Assembly (NCBI GenBank): GCA_037783545.1
Contig: JBBELK010000433.1
Coordinates: 62,001 to 126,000 of the forward strand
Direction of reading: 5' to 3'
From: Henricia sp. BOLD:AAB3569
Taxonomy: Eukaryota; Echinodermata; Asteroidea; Spinulosida; Echinasteridae
Length of the DNA stretch: 64,000 nt
In this document: positions 62,880-64,000 of the stretch, one piece after another
Numbering within the stretch: position 1 is the stretch's first letter
Layout of the letters: the number at the start of each line of letters is the position of its first letter
Notes under the pieces: generated by a model
Told to the model about the DNA's origin: nothing
Database searches by the model: none
The model's input: only the letters and a program-made list of their open reading frames with translations
Position numbers and translations under genes: made by a program

Positions 62880-64000
62880 CAAAGTGAGAATTTTATCAAT
62901 ATAAATTTCTTTATATTATTTATAACAATTTAAAACAATGTAACTGTACAATCTAGACGATTCCAAGATTTTGGGTATCAGGCTATAAATAGTTTCATTA
63001 TGTAATAATGTACGACTACCCCGGTAACTAATTTTTTGACAAAATTAAAGCCTCCCAGATATAGATGTTTAAAAATCATACACCTCAGGCGACAGACAAA
63101 AAAAGGAACATAGTTAGTCACACGAATGTGGTCACGTGACGTCTGACTGTCACGTTCCTAAATAATCATGATAATGCCGTATTCCACTCATGCTCGCGGG
63201 ATAACTAATATTATCTTCAAGCAAAATTGACGCACTAATAACACGCGCACTCTGCAAGTACTACATGTACTCCGCGCATACAGTATGCGTAGGGACACGG
63301 TTATCTTGGAATACCATGGTGCATTTACCGGTACACAGAGTGCAATATGAGTATCGGAAGAGTATTATGAAACATTATCACACTGTTGGTTGCCATGGAT
63401 CCACCAATCAAAACAACGGATTCAAGTTTGCTTGAAGATATATTAAGTTATCAACATTTGAAGTTATACAGGGTGTATCAGAAAAAGTAGACACTCCTAA
63501 AATTGTAGATAAAATGAAAATTGTAGTATTTTTAGAAAATTGGCTCACTAATATTGAAATATCGGTAGACATAGGTTTCGATTTTTCATTAACGTCGTCA
63601 TCATGTTGGGAATTTCACACCTGGCTGAACAGGGGTTAGTTTTGTAAACAAAACTAAAATTAACTTGCGCATAAAAATGGAAGATGCAAAACAGGATCAA
63701 GGAGCACGAGAGAGCAATTTGACATGTCCTTTTTTTGCTATCAGCTTATCAGAAAGTATAGCTTTACAGAAAGTGTGTACCTTGAAGGGGCATCGGGGCC
63801 AACTCAGCAGGGCATGAGGCCATTGGCCTTGGAGCCTTGGTTAATGTCAAAGCCTGGATTGGTTCCATTTCTGTCACAGTTGCTAATTTTTGTTCATTAT
63901 GTATTCACAGATTGGAGATGGAGCCCACAGACTGTGGAGCTTCATATTACACACTACAAAAGTGGAAGTGTTGCCATGGATACTGAAAACACAGGAGAGG
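62880..64000. other. Non-coding stretch, nothing recognised
   Basis: No domain-bearing ORF and no clear inverted or tandem repeat in the last 1.1 kb. Confidence 0.4.

Overview
The window looks like a repeat-dense, AT-leaning genomic segment from a marine invertebrate. The evidence is intron-containing genes, tRNA-derived SINEs, a PIF1-type Helentron, a THAP/DDE transposon, a LINE, an LTR retroelement, very frequent TACATGTA strings and many MITE-like inverted repeats. A deuterostome such as amphioxus, hemichordate or echinoderm would fit, but the phylum cannot be fixed from sequence alone. No ordinary single-copy host gene is evident: every convincing coding region belongs to a mobile element.

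Layout. 1-12.1 kb is non-coding and holds several MITE-like inverted repeats and one 0.8-kb palindrome (9097-9886). 12.2-24.3 kb is a large Helentron (Helitron2-like). Its first ORF has a 45-bp tandem repeat and a PHD-like finger. Its second ORF carries a papain-like (C76-type) cysteine protease, an OTU protease, a basic repeat array, a DUF6570/Helitron N-terminal region, a Rep HUH/YY nuclease, PIF1 helicase and a terminal EEP endonuclease. A 79-bp minisatellite follows. 24.3-41.8 kb is accessory: SINEs, a CRE-rich repeat, several MITEs, and nested palindromes at 35.1-37.5 kb.

41,793-54,393 is the most striking unit. A 12.6-kb DNA transposon has matching terminal inverted repeats and an AT target duplication. 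It holds two convergent genes: a multi-exon SAP-SWIM-YqaJ nuclease-PHD gene on the plus strand, and a THAP + DDE (DDE_Tnp_4) transposase on the minus strand with one apparent frameshift. The combination fits the ISL2EU superfamily as I know it. The YqaJ gene is split by a very young LTR retroelement (44,781-49,790; 299-bp LTRs with one mismatch; GTAT duplication). That element encodes Gag, protease and C2H2 zinc fingers but no reverse transcriptase or integrase. A 153-bp MITE at 60,039-60,191 has the same terminal sequence as the 12.6-kb transposon and was probably mobilised by such a transposase.

54.86-58.2 kb is a minus-strand LINE with EEP endonuclease, reverse transcriptase and a pentanucleotide tail. 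58.2-62.8 kb is packed with satellites, iterated TCGAC-type termini and two adjacent foldback elements. One foldback has both arms carrying SINE-derived sequence, and a shorter sister copy lies at 36.9-37.4 kb. The last 1.1 kb holds nothing I recognise.
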